Positions 22,262-32,220 of a stretch of 64,000 bases of DNA are shown in pieces. Where the stretch lies: contig JAKSXM010000272.1 in the NCBI GenBank assembly GCA_022575985.1, positions 21,510,501 through 21,574,500 of the forward strand. The letters run 5' to 3'. The position numbers and the translations under genes were made by a program. Source of the DNA: Anagrus nilaparvatae (Eukaryota; Arthropoda; Insecta; Hymenoptera; Mymaridae). The notes below the pieces were generated by a model. The model was not told the DNA's origin. It searched no databases and worked only from the letters and a program-made list of their open reading frames with translations. The first letter of the stretch is position 1. Every line of letters begins with the position of its first letter.

Positions 22262-23446
22262 TTATTCAATTTTCGTTAATAAAACAAAACAATTATTATT
22301 AATAATTTCGTTGCATATTTTTTCTTTTTCATGAATTTCAAAATGATCAATAAGGATTTTTTTTAAAACAAATTTTTTTTTACAAATGTCGCATTCATAC
22401 TGTTTATTGATCGAATTTATTTCTTCTGCGTGAATTTTCACAATATGATTCTTAAAAGTTCCGAGATGCCTGAAACTTGTTCCACATTCTTTGCACTTAT
22501 AAGGTTTTTCACCTGTATGAATTCTTTTATGAGATGTTAACTCTCTGAAAAAATAAAATAATTTTCCACAGTTTTCACATTTGAAAGATTTTTTAAAATT
22601 TTCAGTATGATAAAGTTTTATATGTGCATTCAGTGGACTTGTTTGGTTAAAAGATTTTCCGCATATTTTACATTTATAAGGTTTTTCACCTGTGTGGATT
22701 CTGATATGAATTTTGAAGGTGTGTGGGTCTTTAAAAGCATTACCACAATCCTTACATTTATATGGTTTTTCTCCTCTATGCATTCGTTCGTGGGTATATA
22801 AATGGCTTACTTGATTAAAAGTTTTTCCGCATTCTTTGCATTCATAAGGTTTTTCACCAGTATGAATTCTTACATGAATTGTAAGATTTCTTGACTCACT
22901 AAAAGCTTTCCCGCATTCCTTGCATTTGTATGGTTTTTCACCAGTGTGAATCCTTTTATGTGTCCTTAAATGACTTGATTGAGTAAATAATTTTTCACAT
23001 ATTTCACATTTATAAGGTCTTTCGCCAGTATGCATTCTCAAGTGACTTTTGAGAGTACTTGAATCATTAAAAGCACTTGTACATTTGGTACATTTATAGG
23101 GTTTTTCACCAGTATGAATTCGGGTATGTTTAACTAAACTACTTGATTGAGTAAAAGTTTTTTTACAAATCTTGCATCTATTTTCAGGATTATTTTCCTT
23201 TTGAATCTTACTATGAATTTTTGAACGATTTAATTTAGGGTCGGGTTTTTCACAATCATTGTCCTTATGCTTTTTTAAATTTGTATCAGTTTTCTCTTTA
23301 TCGGAGTCACTAATTGTGTTCGAAATTGCTTTAGATTTATTTTCTTCCGAATGCATGCTTGAATGTACTTTACTATGAGCTTCAAGGTGTCCCTTAAAGC
23401 CGAAATTTGCTTTACAAATTTCACAGGTGAAAAAATTTTTATTCAT
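22262..23446 (-). CDS. C2H2 zinc-finger protein, 394 aa (tandem copy B)
   Basis: One uninterrupted frame from the ATG at 23446. Paralogue of the gene at 18129-19304. The first ~85 residues are nearly identical, including the lone N-terminal finger and the charged linker. Eleven fingers in all. Recognition positions differ in finger 2 (TQSSSLVKHTRIH against AHSSSLATHSRIH), finger 3 and finger 8, and fingers 9 and 10 are largely rewritten (GKLFYFFRELTSHKRIH, GTSFRHLGTF). Some histidine spacings are lengthened (HIKLYH, HIVKIH). The protein ends NNNCFVLLTKIE. Partial change in the DNA-reading surface after duplication suggests the copies now bind overlapping but different sites. Neither shows an obvious effector domain. 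Confidence 0.92.
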   Translation of the reverse strand: MNKNFFTCEICKANFGFKGHLEAHSKVHSSMHSEENKSKAISNTISDSDKEKTDTNLKKHKDNDCEKPDPKLNRSKIHSKIQKENNPENRCKICKKTFTQSSSLVKHTRIHTGEKPYKCTKCTSAFNDSSTLKSHLRMHTGERPYKCEICEKLFTQSSHLRTHKRIHTGEKPYKCKECGKAFSESRNLTIHVRIHTGEKPYECKECGKTFNQVSHLYTHERMHRGEKPYKCKDCGNAFKDPHTFKIHIRIHTGEKPYKCKICGKSFNQTSPLNAHIKLYHTENFKKSFKCENCGKLFYFFRELTSHKRIHTGEKPYKCKECGTSFRHLGTFKNHIVKIHAEEINSINKQYECDICKKKFVLKKILIDHFEIHEKEKICNEIINNNCFVLLTKIE

Positions 23447-25100
23447 GTTTATTCGATTTTTTATTTAATTTTCGCCCTAAAATAAATAATAAAAAAATTA
23501 AATTTTCTATGTAACTGCATTTAAAAGCATTAAAGGGTGATTTTATAGATGGATGAAATGCGCTGTTTTTGAAGCAACCAACAAGAGCAAGCGAGATAGC
23601 CAATTTTTAAATTATTGCATCTTGTATGCAACATGAACAGGGTATGATATTTTTATTGAGTTAAAAATAGCCTCTGGTTAAAATTAATTAAAATTAAAAA
23701 AATAATTAAATTTCACATTAAAATAATTATCATACGCTGTTCTTGTACCCGCCGCTTCAATTCCCTAAAAACAACCACATTATATTCATTTATAAATTCA
23801 CCCTTAAGAAATAATGTAAATAAAAATTCAAAGATTAAGAAAATTTTTTTTTAAGTTATAAATAAAAATAAAAATTATGTTTTTATTTTTGAAAAAGATC
23901 AATCTATTTTATACAAAAGCTTTTGAAAAAATGTAAATCAGTAAATTATTACAGAAATTCTGCAACTTGCATTCAAAGAACTGGAAAATTATTAGAAAAA
24001 AGGAAAATTTATGTTAATTTTAGTAAAATCTAGTGAAGTATGTTAAAAATTTTATTTTTCTTTGAAAATAATTACTATACACAGAATTCATAGAATAGTA
24101 GTTGCTTCAAAACTAATTAATATTCACATAAAATTAAAATTTTTTTTTAAAGTTAAAAAAAAAATATAATTTTTTTAAAAAACTAAGGAAAAATAAAATA
24201 AACTAATAAATAATTTCATTCATAAATAAAATAAACAACTCAAATATAAATTATATGCAAAAAAGTTTTTTGTCAGTAAATATTTAAAAAAAATAATAAA
24301 AAAAATTCAAAAAAATATTTCAAGATGAAAAAATGTTCAAATATAAAAATTAAAAAAAAATTTTTGTTCTCGTGTCTCATTTGAAGCTAGCGTACAACCG
24401 GTGCAACTCCATGAATAAAGTAGAAAGTTTTCATAGTTTTGATGCCTAATATTTTTATGACATTCAGAGAAAATATTTTAAATTTATTTGTATATAATTT
24501 ATTTACAAACTTACAGTATTAAATTATTATTTAAAGTTGATTTTTCAACAAAATTATTCACTTAAAAAATTAAATGCACACTTTATTTTCATAGATTAAA
24601 TACTTAAATGTTTATTTTCTCCAGCTGTATAAATCAACACTAATCAACAGGTATATATGCATCATGGCAAAGTATCTTCTTTGATCATGGTCAAGGGGTA
24701 TTAACAGACTAATTAATGGTAATGAGGCTGATGGTAATGGTTACTATATTACTATTCCACATAGAAAACTACACGTGCTGCATACAGATAAAGAAGTCTC
24801 CTTTTTTACTAGAGTAGGTAGTGTGTAAAATTGAAAAAAAAGTTTGCTGCTTATCTTAACAAAGGAAACTTAAGGCCTACACACAGCTCCATGCTTGTGG
24901 TTTACAGTGCTGGTGAAATATATAATTATGTTAATATTATATTTAAAATCATAGTTGTGCGCAAGCGTGATCATGGACTATGAAAACCATGAGCATGGAA
25001 CGGTGTGTAGGCCTTTATAAAACGTATAATTCTTAATACAGGTTATTTGAATATGCGTATATTTATTTGTATACATGCAGAAGAACCATTTTCTTGTTTA
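23447..25100 (-). repeat. 5' flank of zinc-finger copy B (duplicate of 19.3-21.5 kb)
   Basis: Aligns with the upstream region of copy A up to about 25040, with many small indels. The duplication therefore covers gene plus flank and predates the MITE insertions found only beside copy A. Confidence 0.7.
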
Positions 25101-25794
25101 TATAACACGTGAAGTAAAATCTTTTATTTAAACGCTGGAGAAATAAAGTAAGTAATAAAAGATTATTGTTTAATTCCAGGTCAATTTCATATAAAATTTA
25201 ATTTAAAATAAATTGATAAAGTAAACTTTTTAAATGGTGTAATGAATAAATGACAAAGCACGTGGTCTTGTTATTATTTGTTCGTAACATATACACAGTG
25301 TAAACATACCAGTATTATTCGTTTCTAAAATGTTTGCTGACTTTGAAAAATTACTTTTTAACAAGATTATTAGTAAATTGTTAAGTTTTAAAAATTGACA
25401 AGATAAGAATTAGTAGAATAAAAAATATATAATTATACATATTATACTTTTATAAAATAATGGCAACTATTTAAGAAGACCTCGCTAACTCCTATTTGTG
25501 AGCATGCCAGATGGCGTAGTTTTTGCCAGTATATAGAGTCGAAATATGGTCGAAATATATTTTATGAAATTTAGGAACATAAAATATTAGCTATTTATTA
25601 AACGAGGGATAACATTTTGCTTTTGGCTTTGCATGCAGTTGTATGCACGAGTGAGCGTAAATGTCGAACCCCATATTTTGTCCCGTAATCTAAAACATAG
25701 TTTTACATATATATAATTGTCAAAAAAGCTATCTCCCTAGGGTGGAAAATTGGCTTTTTTGCGCTAGATATGTAAAATCTATTTTTAACCCAGT
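25101..25794. repeat. Spacer ending in a dispersed repeat also seen at 26.2 kb
   Basis: The segment 25660-25780 (CATATTTTGTCCCGTAATCT and following) recurs in diverged form at 26270-26390 (CATATTTTGTCCCGTGATTT). No gene seen. Confidence 0.5.
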
Positions 25795-26014
25795 GAGCGA
25801 TTTTACACCGTCGTAGTTAACCCTGGGTTAAATTGACCAAATGTTACCCAACTTAACCGCGAGCAAATTGACAAAGTCCCGCTTACAACGACCACGGTTA
25901 GCTAAAAAAATTAAACATTTGTCGGTGTAAACGGGTCTTTGTCCATTTGCTCGCGGTTAAGTTAAGATTAGGTCAAGTTAACCCAGGGTTAACTACAACG
26001 GTGTAAAATTGCTC
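25795..26014. mobile_element. 220-bp palindromic MITE
   Basis: Ends GAGCGATTTTACACCGTCGT and, from the right, GAGCAATTTTACACCGTTGT. AGT flanks both sides (25792-25794 and 26015-26017). The arms also mirror AACCCTGGGTTAA and CTTAACCGCGAGCAAA. A 3-bp duplication is possible but weakly diagnostic. It has no coding sequence. Confidence 0.7.
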
Positions 26015-26917
26015 AGTATGAGTCAGCATGCAGAAGTTAAATTCCCCATTCCCCCTCGCCACAGAAAAACGCGTTTTCTCCCCACTGACAAACAAATAGC
26101 ATATTTGCGGCTTGTGTTCAGAAAAATAAAGAATGGCCCAAATCTTTTATAAAAATTTTTATAAAAAATATATAGATTATTTTTTAAAACGTAACGTTTG
26201 GTATAATGGAATTAACCGCTGCTTGTTACTTGTTACAGAAATTATAGGAATGACTTTGCACGTGTGAACGCCGATAACTCATATTTTGTCCCGTGATTTA
26301 AAACATATTTCTACATATAATGGGCAAGAAAGTCGGTTACTAAGAATAGAAAATAGGTTTCTTTTTGCTCTAAATATCTAAAGTTCAAAACCTGTAATTG
26401 TTTTTTCATTAAAAGCGAAAACAATTTCGTAATTTATATATGCGCCATTTTTTAAGCCTAACATCTCAATACAATTTTTCGACCAGAAAATATGAATTTT
26501 GACTAATAAAAATTTTAAGTTAGTGAATACGAATATGAAATCTTTTTCCACTGAAAATGGTTCAGTAGGCCACAATAAGAATTTTCAGGTAATATTTTGC
26601 GTGGTTCTAAAAATTTTTATCGGTTGCTTATGTTTTTTATTTATACTTTTAGGTATACCCAATAAAAATATTTAAATCCTCGCAAAATATTACCTAAAAA
26701 TTCCTTCTACTGGGTACTAGACCGTTTTCGATAAAAAATGCAACTAAAACTACTCATAAAAATTAGTATATTACTATGAGCCCGTGTCCTAAAAAGTAAA
26801 GAATGGCCCAAATCGTAAGTAAACTGCGATTTTGGGCATTTTTTATTTTCTATTTTTCTTCGTCAGTAGCGAGAAAATACGTCTTTTTCGGTCGCACAAC
26901 GGCCAGGAAATACTTGT
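26015..26917. repeat. Mixed dispersed repeats before the tandem duplication
   Basis: Contains pieces of the GGCCCAAAT palindrome family (26117; 26800-26850) and a repeat around GGTTCAGTAGGCCACAATAA (26558), related to 4947 in the receptor flank. No gene seen. The 5.6 kb duplicated unit begins at its right edge. Confidence 0.45.
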
Positions 26918-27624
26918 TTTCTGGTCGCTAACGAGAAAAATTAGTATTCTAGACAGCGGGCACGAAAGTACGATTTCCTAACTGCTTTACTGACGCATAA
27001 AAATCGCATACGAGGGTCCGGTCGTAGTAAAAAAAAAATATTTAAATTTTTATTTTAAAATAACTTTTTATAAGAATATATCGCAAATGAAATGTTCAAA
27101 CCTCGTTTTTTTCTATTTTTCTTTCTTTTATGTAATAAGTCCAAAAATTATTCTACATTATTAGATTAAAGGTGCATTTGGCAGTTTTAGATATAAATTG
27201 ATAAACAGTAATTTTCTTACAATTCGTTCGCTAAAATAAATGCGAATCGTCTACAATTGACTAAGCTTTCAATAATATTACTAGTAACACATTATTTACC
27301 TGTAATAGTGATGTATGCATATACTTAAGAAAAATGCATTTATTTCTGATTTTAAGTATAAAGGTTAATTTTTTTTTTACTTAGGTTCTTAGGTGTCCAT
27401 TTTTTATGCAACAAAATTGAAATTATTCTCAATTAACCCATTCATAATTAAAGGTATTTTTATTTATTATTTAAACGTAGTAGAATGTACTATTAACTCT
27501 GTTCAATAAATAAAATTTTTTCTTTAGGGCTTATATTACTTCTGCTTAAATTGATGTTGTTGAAACTTTTTCATTTGAAGTATTTATGGAATACATCTTA
27601 TTAAAACTAAGGTAATTTTTTATT

Positions 27625-27890
27625 TTAACATGGAACATGCTCAATGTTCATATAGGGAAGGATATTTGATTTAGGTTTTTTTTTTATATTTACCAGTACA
27701 GAATGGGAGAGGGGAGAAAGGGGTTGAAAATTTATATTTTTAAAGGGGAGGATCAAGTTATCTTAAAATAATTTTAATTTTAGGAAACAATCGCTTTTGG
27801 GACAGGTTTTTTTTTTAAATAGAGACTGTTATACCTAAATGAACATGTTCCACAATCTTTGGTCACAAACCAGTCATAAATTTTTTATTA
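27625..27890 (+). repeat. GGAACATG-family repeat upstream of gene copy 1
   Basis: TTAACATGGAACATGCTCAA at the left and GAACATGTTCCACAATCTTT with CACAAACCAGTCATAAATT at the right match the ends of the elements at 14.7 and 50.7 kb. It lies in the 5' flank of the 1376-aa gene and was duplicated with it (36430-36700). Confidence 0.6.
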
Positions 27891-28089
27891 TCAATAGCAC
27901 ATCATATTTTTCATTTTCTTTTAGATTTTGACATTTCTCACCTGTTGACAAATTTTGTTAGATTATGAAATTCATGGTACTAAATTATTGTCAAATTTTT
28001 TCTAAATCGTTAAGAAACTAAAGAATTCCGATAAAAATAATTAAACCACAGAAAGCTGAGAAAAGTTTTTGAATTTGCACACTATAAAA

Positions 28090-31000
28090 ATGTCACGCTC
28101 AGCTTCCGAAATAACAGATTCACCGCCAAAAAAGATTTTAAAAACTTCCGAAGACTTTGCATTTGGCAGCTTAATTGAATCTCCAATTGCTAATAAATTG
28201 GCTAAAATAACTAAATTTATTCTTTCATATATTGAAACACACGAAAGTGAAAATCAGTTTCGTCTGCAGAATCTTATATCATTATATAAAACTGAAAATT
28301 CAATTGATAGTAATGATTTGCCTTATGTTAAGGACATTAAGGAAGAAGTTTTGAATAATAGCAACGAGAATATTTATATTACAAGTTTCAAAAATGGGAT
28401 AGACATAATTTATCGTTCCAATGTGTTAGATAAAAATAAGGCCCAAGATTTTCATGAAAGAAACGGGAAATCTAAAAGTGAAGATGAAGACAAATTTAAA
28501 ATAATTGATTTAACAACTCAGTACATTCTACAAGACATCAAAGAAAAAAAATATAACAACGATAATTATCCTGCTGCAGATACGTTTTTCTTACAGCTTG
28601 AACAGCACGTTCCGGAATCCTTGCTAAGATTAATTTCGAATATGGTTTTTCATAATAACCAGAAGGAAGATAAAGAATCATTGACGAAAAAAATCATTGG
28701 CTTATGTCACGCAATCATAAAATGTGTTGATTCGGAGTCTTTTATATCACCACTTCAATTAGGAACATCTTTAGTTTTGTATCACATATTTGGCTCCAAG
28801 GATCTACTTGATAATTTGTCATCATTTGGATTTTGTTCCTCTTACAAAGAAATGTTAATATTTGAAGCATCGGCTATTGATTTCGTGGATCGATTTATTA
28901 GTGAAGATAAACCTTTAAAAGTCTATGAATTTTATAAAACAAATCGTTGTAAAAATACTCGTAATGGAATAAACGTAATAAATTGTATGATTGGTTCTGA
29001 AATCTGTGCATCAGAATTAAAGGTTCAGTGTATGGATATTAAAAAACTGAACATTTTACCAAAAAGTTCATCTTATTATAAGAAAGAAACAATTGTTATG
29101 AAATTATTAGAAAAAAAACAAGAAGAAAAAATGAATTATACTGTTTTAAAAGAATTTTCCTCAAATGACATAGACTTGAGTGAAAATAAATTTTTATCAA
29201 AAATAAAACTTTCACAAAATGATTTCTTACTCTTGTTCAGTAAATACAGCAGTGAAAATTGTTCAACTCAGTGGAATGAATACATGGGAAAAATAGAAAA
29301 TCATTTTAAAAGTGAAAAAAGTAAAATTAGCTGTTTGCCTTATATTGTATCAACATCAGCTAGTTTCGACGCTGTTTATACATCACTTATCGAGGCTACT
29401 CATAGTTCTGAAATTTCTAACCAAAAGTATACGTATGTTACTTTTGATCAGCAATTGTATATTAAGGCAAAAGATATTTTAGATGCTACTACATCAGGCA
29501 TAATTTTTAAAAATTTAATTATACGTTTAAGTGGATTGAACATTATCATGTCATACGTAAGTGCTGTAGGACATATAATGGCTGGGAGTGGAATACATGA
29601 GTTGGTTTCTACAATTATAAATAATGAAGAGTCAGTATCTCATATATTAAAAGGCTATTCATTTGCTAGTGCAGTAAGGGTTCATATTTTAATACACACT
29701 GCGCTATCTAAATTAATAATTTCAATGTTAGATTTGCCGGAAAATGAAATTAAAAATATTAAAAAGGAAGAGCAGAGTATTATTTATGAAAAATTCAATA
29801 CAAAATTAGAAGAAATTGTAAGATTAGACAGTCCAACTGCTAATCTTTGGATTCAGTATTTTCATATGGTAACTTTGTTAAAAAAATTCATAGATGCTGA
29901 TCTCTCCGGTGATTGGGACCTACATTTAAAAACATTAAAGCAAATGCTGTCTGTTTTTCATGCAGGTGGGCAATTTTTTTGTGCAAAAGCTGTCCATATG
30001 TATATTCAAGATATGGAAGCTTTAGATATAAATGAGCACCAAAAGTTTATTAAGGAAAAACATTTTACTATTCAAAGATGTGATAAATATTATTGCGAAA
30101 TGCCAGCTTTAGATCAAGCGATTAAGAATGGAGCCCAACAAATGATGAAATATCCTTCTAAAGGATTGGATAATGGCAATGGAACAAATTATTTCAACCC
30201 TGAAAAACGAATTTCGTATATGCCAATTTTTAATAAAATTTTCCAAGGTTTTGAGGAATACTGTTCTATTTCTCTTGAAAATCGCGAGCAAGGCCTAATG
30301 AAAGACTACACTGATGCAGAAAAATCAAGAGAAAAACAAGATAACGATGATCTTAATACAATTTTTTCTTGGTTGGAAGAACATCCGCCATTTGGAGAAA
30401 GTAATGTGATAATGTCAATCAGTAATGGTATTGCTGGTAGTAACAAAGTAAACTGTTTTAAAGCTTTTGATAAGGGCTTTGAAGGAATAAAATCAATTAC
30501 GAGTAAAAAAATATGTGATGCAAGCGTTGATAAATCAGTATCTGTAACTCCAATTAGTATAATGTATTCAAAAGTTAAAATTTTCAACCGATATTTAGTC
30601 GTTGATCCTTATTTAGTATCTGAAAGGATGTTGTTGGCTAGATTAAATCCTTCGTGGGATTTAAATATATATTTTAAAAATTATGAGTTGTCGCCATATC
30701 CGGTAGCATTATTCAACGAAAGTGGGATGAGAAAGTCGGAAAAATCAGATATATATGAACTTTTCAAACCAGTACCAGAACCTAATAATCAGAAGAATAG
30801 AATTTATGTAGTAGATGGAGATTATCTATTGCATCTGGTAGAATGGGGAACGAATAAAACTTATTTAGATGTGGCTCAAAAATACCTAGATTACATTGTG
30901 CATCATTTTGGAACCAAATGTGTAATCGTTTTCGACGGATATTCGTCTCAGCTAAGTACTAAAAATACTGAATCTATTCAAAGATTACAGAGATTACGTT

Positions 31001-32220
31001 GCTCAGATATTCAAATAGACAAAAATACTAATGTAAATGTGAAGCAAGAAAAATTTTTAAGCAATAATTTTAACAAAAAATCTCTTGTTAAATTAATTTC
31101 TGAAAAACTGAAAAATTCAAAAATTGCTTATACATTATGTGAAAATGATGCTGATGCAGAAATAATTAATATGGCCACCAGCAAGAAAAAGCCTAAAAAT
31201 CAAGTAATAATAGTTGGTGAAGATGAAGATCTTTTGATTTTATTAACAGGATTAGCGTTTTCGATCAAAGATGAAATATATTTTAGAAGACAACTACAAG
31301 AAAACCAATATTTGTATTATACTCAGTTTTCATTTAAATATCCAAATTTAGAAAAATATATTTTATTTTTACATGCATTTTCTGGCTGCAAAACAACATC
31401 AGCCTTCTTTAATAATGGAAAAAAATCAATTTTTGAATTATTTGAAAAGCACGACAAAATTCTTTCGGAAACAATACAACATTTTTATAAAACACATGTT
31501 TGCAAATGGAAGTTGAGAAATTATGGTGAAGAGTGTACTAAATTAATTTATGGATTTGACAAATTTATTCATTATGAGAATTTGAGAATCAAATCATTTC
31601 AAAACTTGGTTCAAAGTAAAAAAAAAGTTGAACATTACTTGACCTTGCTTCCACCAACGCCTGAAGCTTTGAAACAACATTCATTAAGAGTTTATTTACA
31701 AATTCAAAAATGGCTTGGGAAAGATGATAATGACGCATCAGAATATGGATGGACAAAAACAGAACATGGTTTAATACCAAACACGGGAAAAGGCTCCTCC
31801 ATACCAGAGAAATGGGCAGAACATATGGCATGTTCTTGCAAAGATGGCTGTATAAACAGTAAATGCCCATGTAAATTTAAAAATAATAATTGCACTGCTT
31901 TGTGTGATTCTTGCAAAGGCATAAATTGTACAAATACATTTAATGAGCTTGTAAATGAAAACACGGAAGGGAATTCTTTTTTTCAAGATGATGAATTCGA
32001 CAATGACGAGATACATAAACATTTTGATTCCTGTAGACATATCAGCAAAAAAATATATTTTGATTATTCAGATTCTGAATATTGTTCTGATAGCTCAGAC
32101 GTCTCAAAATACCTTCCACGTGCTTGTTCCAGGACTTGTTCTGATTGTAATAGGAAAGAATCTGAATCATCATCTGAAACAGAATCTGAAGCAGAATCTG
32201 AAGAAGAATTTTATTATTAA
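28090..32220 (+). CDS. 1376-aa PIN/FEN-like and CXC protein, copy 1
   Basis: A single exon starting at the ATG at 28090; the frame stays open 21 bases further upstream but has no ATG there. I recognise it as a widespread, largely uncharacterised metazoan family, by memory only. A possible nuclear signal, PPKKILK, lies near residue 12. Residues about 138-255 carry the family core ending PLQLGTSLVLYHIFGSKDLL and GFCSSYKEM. From about 905 to 1110 there is a PIN/FEN-nuclease-like pattern of acidic motifs: VDGDYLL (908), VFDGY (949), ENDADAE (1018-1024), VGEDEDLL (1042-1049) and SGCKTTSA (1098). LPPTPEA and EYGWTKTEHG follow. A CXC-type cysteine cluster spans 1248-1280 (C-x-C-x3-C-x4-C-x-C-x6-C-x3-C-x2-C-x4-C), then an acidic Ser/Glu tail. 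AATAAA abuts the stop codon, with another at 32277. Function unproven: a nucleic-acid-acting nuclear protein or a transposon-borne gene are both possible. Confidence 0.85.
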   Translation: MSRSASEITDSPPKKILKTSEDFAFGSLIESPIANKLAKITKFILSYIETHESENQFRLQNLISLYKTENSIDSNDLPYVKDIKEEVLNNSNENIYITSFKNGIDIIYRSNVLDKNKAQDFHERNGKSKSEDEDKFKIIDLTTQYILQDIKEKKYNNDNYPAADTFFLQLEQHVPESLLRLISNMVFHNNQKEDKESLTKKIIGLCHAIIKCVDSESFISPLQLGTSLVLYHIFGSKDLLDNLSSFGFCSSYKEMLIFEASAIDFVDRFISEDKPLKVYEFYKTNRCKNTRNGINVINCMIGSEICASELKVQCMDIKKLNILPKSSSYYKKETIVMKLLEKKQEEKMNYTVLKEFSSNDIDLSENKFLSKIKLSQNDFLLLFSKYSSENCSTQWNEYMGKIENHFKSEKSKISCLPYIVSTSASFDAVYTSLIEATHSSEISNQKYTYVTFDQQLYIKAKDILDATTSGIIFKNLIIRLSGLNIIMSYVSAVGHIMAGSGIHELVSTIINNEESVSHILKGYSFASAVRVHILIHTALSKLIISMLDLPENEIKNIKKEEQSIIYEKFNTKLEEIVRLDSPTANLWIQYFHMVTLLKKFIDADLSGDWDLHLKTLKQMLSVFHAGGQFFCAKAVHMYIQDMEALDINEHQKFIKEKHFTIQRCDKYYCEMPALDQAIKNGAQQMMKYPSKGLDNGNGTNYFNPEKRISYMPIFNKIFQGFEEYCSISLENREQGLMKDYTDAEKSREKQDNDDLNTIFSWLEEHPPFGESNVIMSISNGIAGSNKVNCFKAFDKGFEGIKSITSKKICDASVDKSVSVTPISIMYSKVKIFNRYLVVDPYLVSERMLLARLNPSWDLNIYFKNYELSPYPVALFNESGMRKSEKSDIYELFKPVPEPNNQKNRIYVVDGDYLLHLVEWGTNKTYLDVAQKYLDYIVHHFGTKCVIVFDGYSSQLSTKNTESIQRLQRLRCSDIQIDKNTNVNVKQEKFLSNNFNKKSLVKLISEKLKNSKIAYTLCENDADAEIINMATSKKKPKNQVIIVGEDEDLLILLTGLAFSIKDEIYFRRQLQENQYLYYTQFSFKYPNLEKYILFLHAFSGCKTTSAFFNNGKKSIFELFEKHDKILSETIQHFYKTHVCKWKLRNYGEECTKLIYGFDKFIHYENLRIKSFQNLVQSKKKVEHYLTLLPPTPEALKQHSLRVYLQIQKWLGKDDNDASEYGWTKTEHGLIPNTGKGSSIPEKWAEHMACSCKDGCINSKCPCKFKNNNCTALCDSCKGINCTNTFNELVNENTEGNSFFQDDEFDNDEIHKHFDSCRHISKKIYFDYSDSEYCSDSSDVSKYLPRACSRTCSDCNRKESESSSETESEAESEEEFYY

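Noticed and set aside
28069..28089. Start of the 1376-aa gene at 28069 (and 36879)
   Set aside because: The codon there is TTG. The first ATG in frame is at 28090 (36900), which is the credible eukaryotic start.
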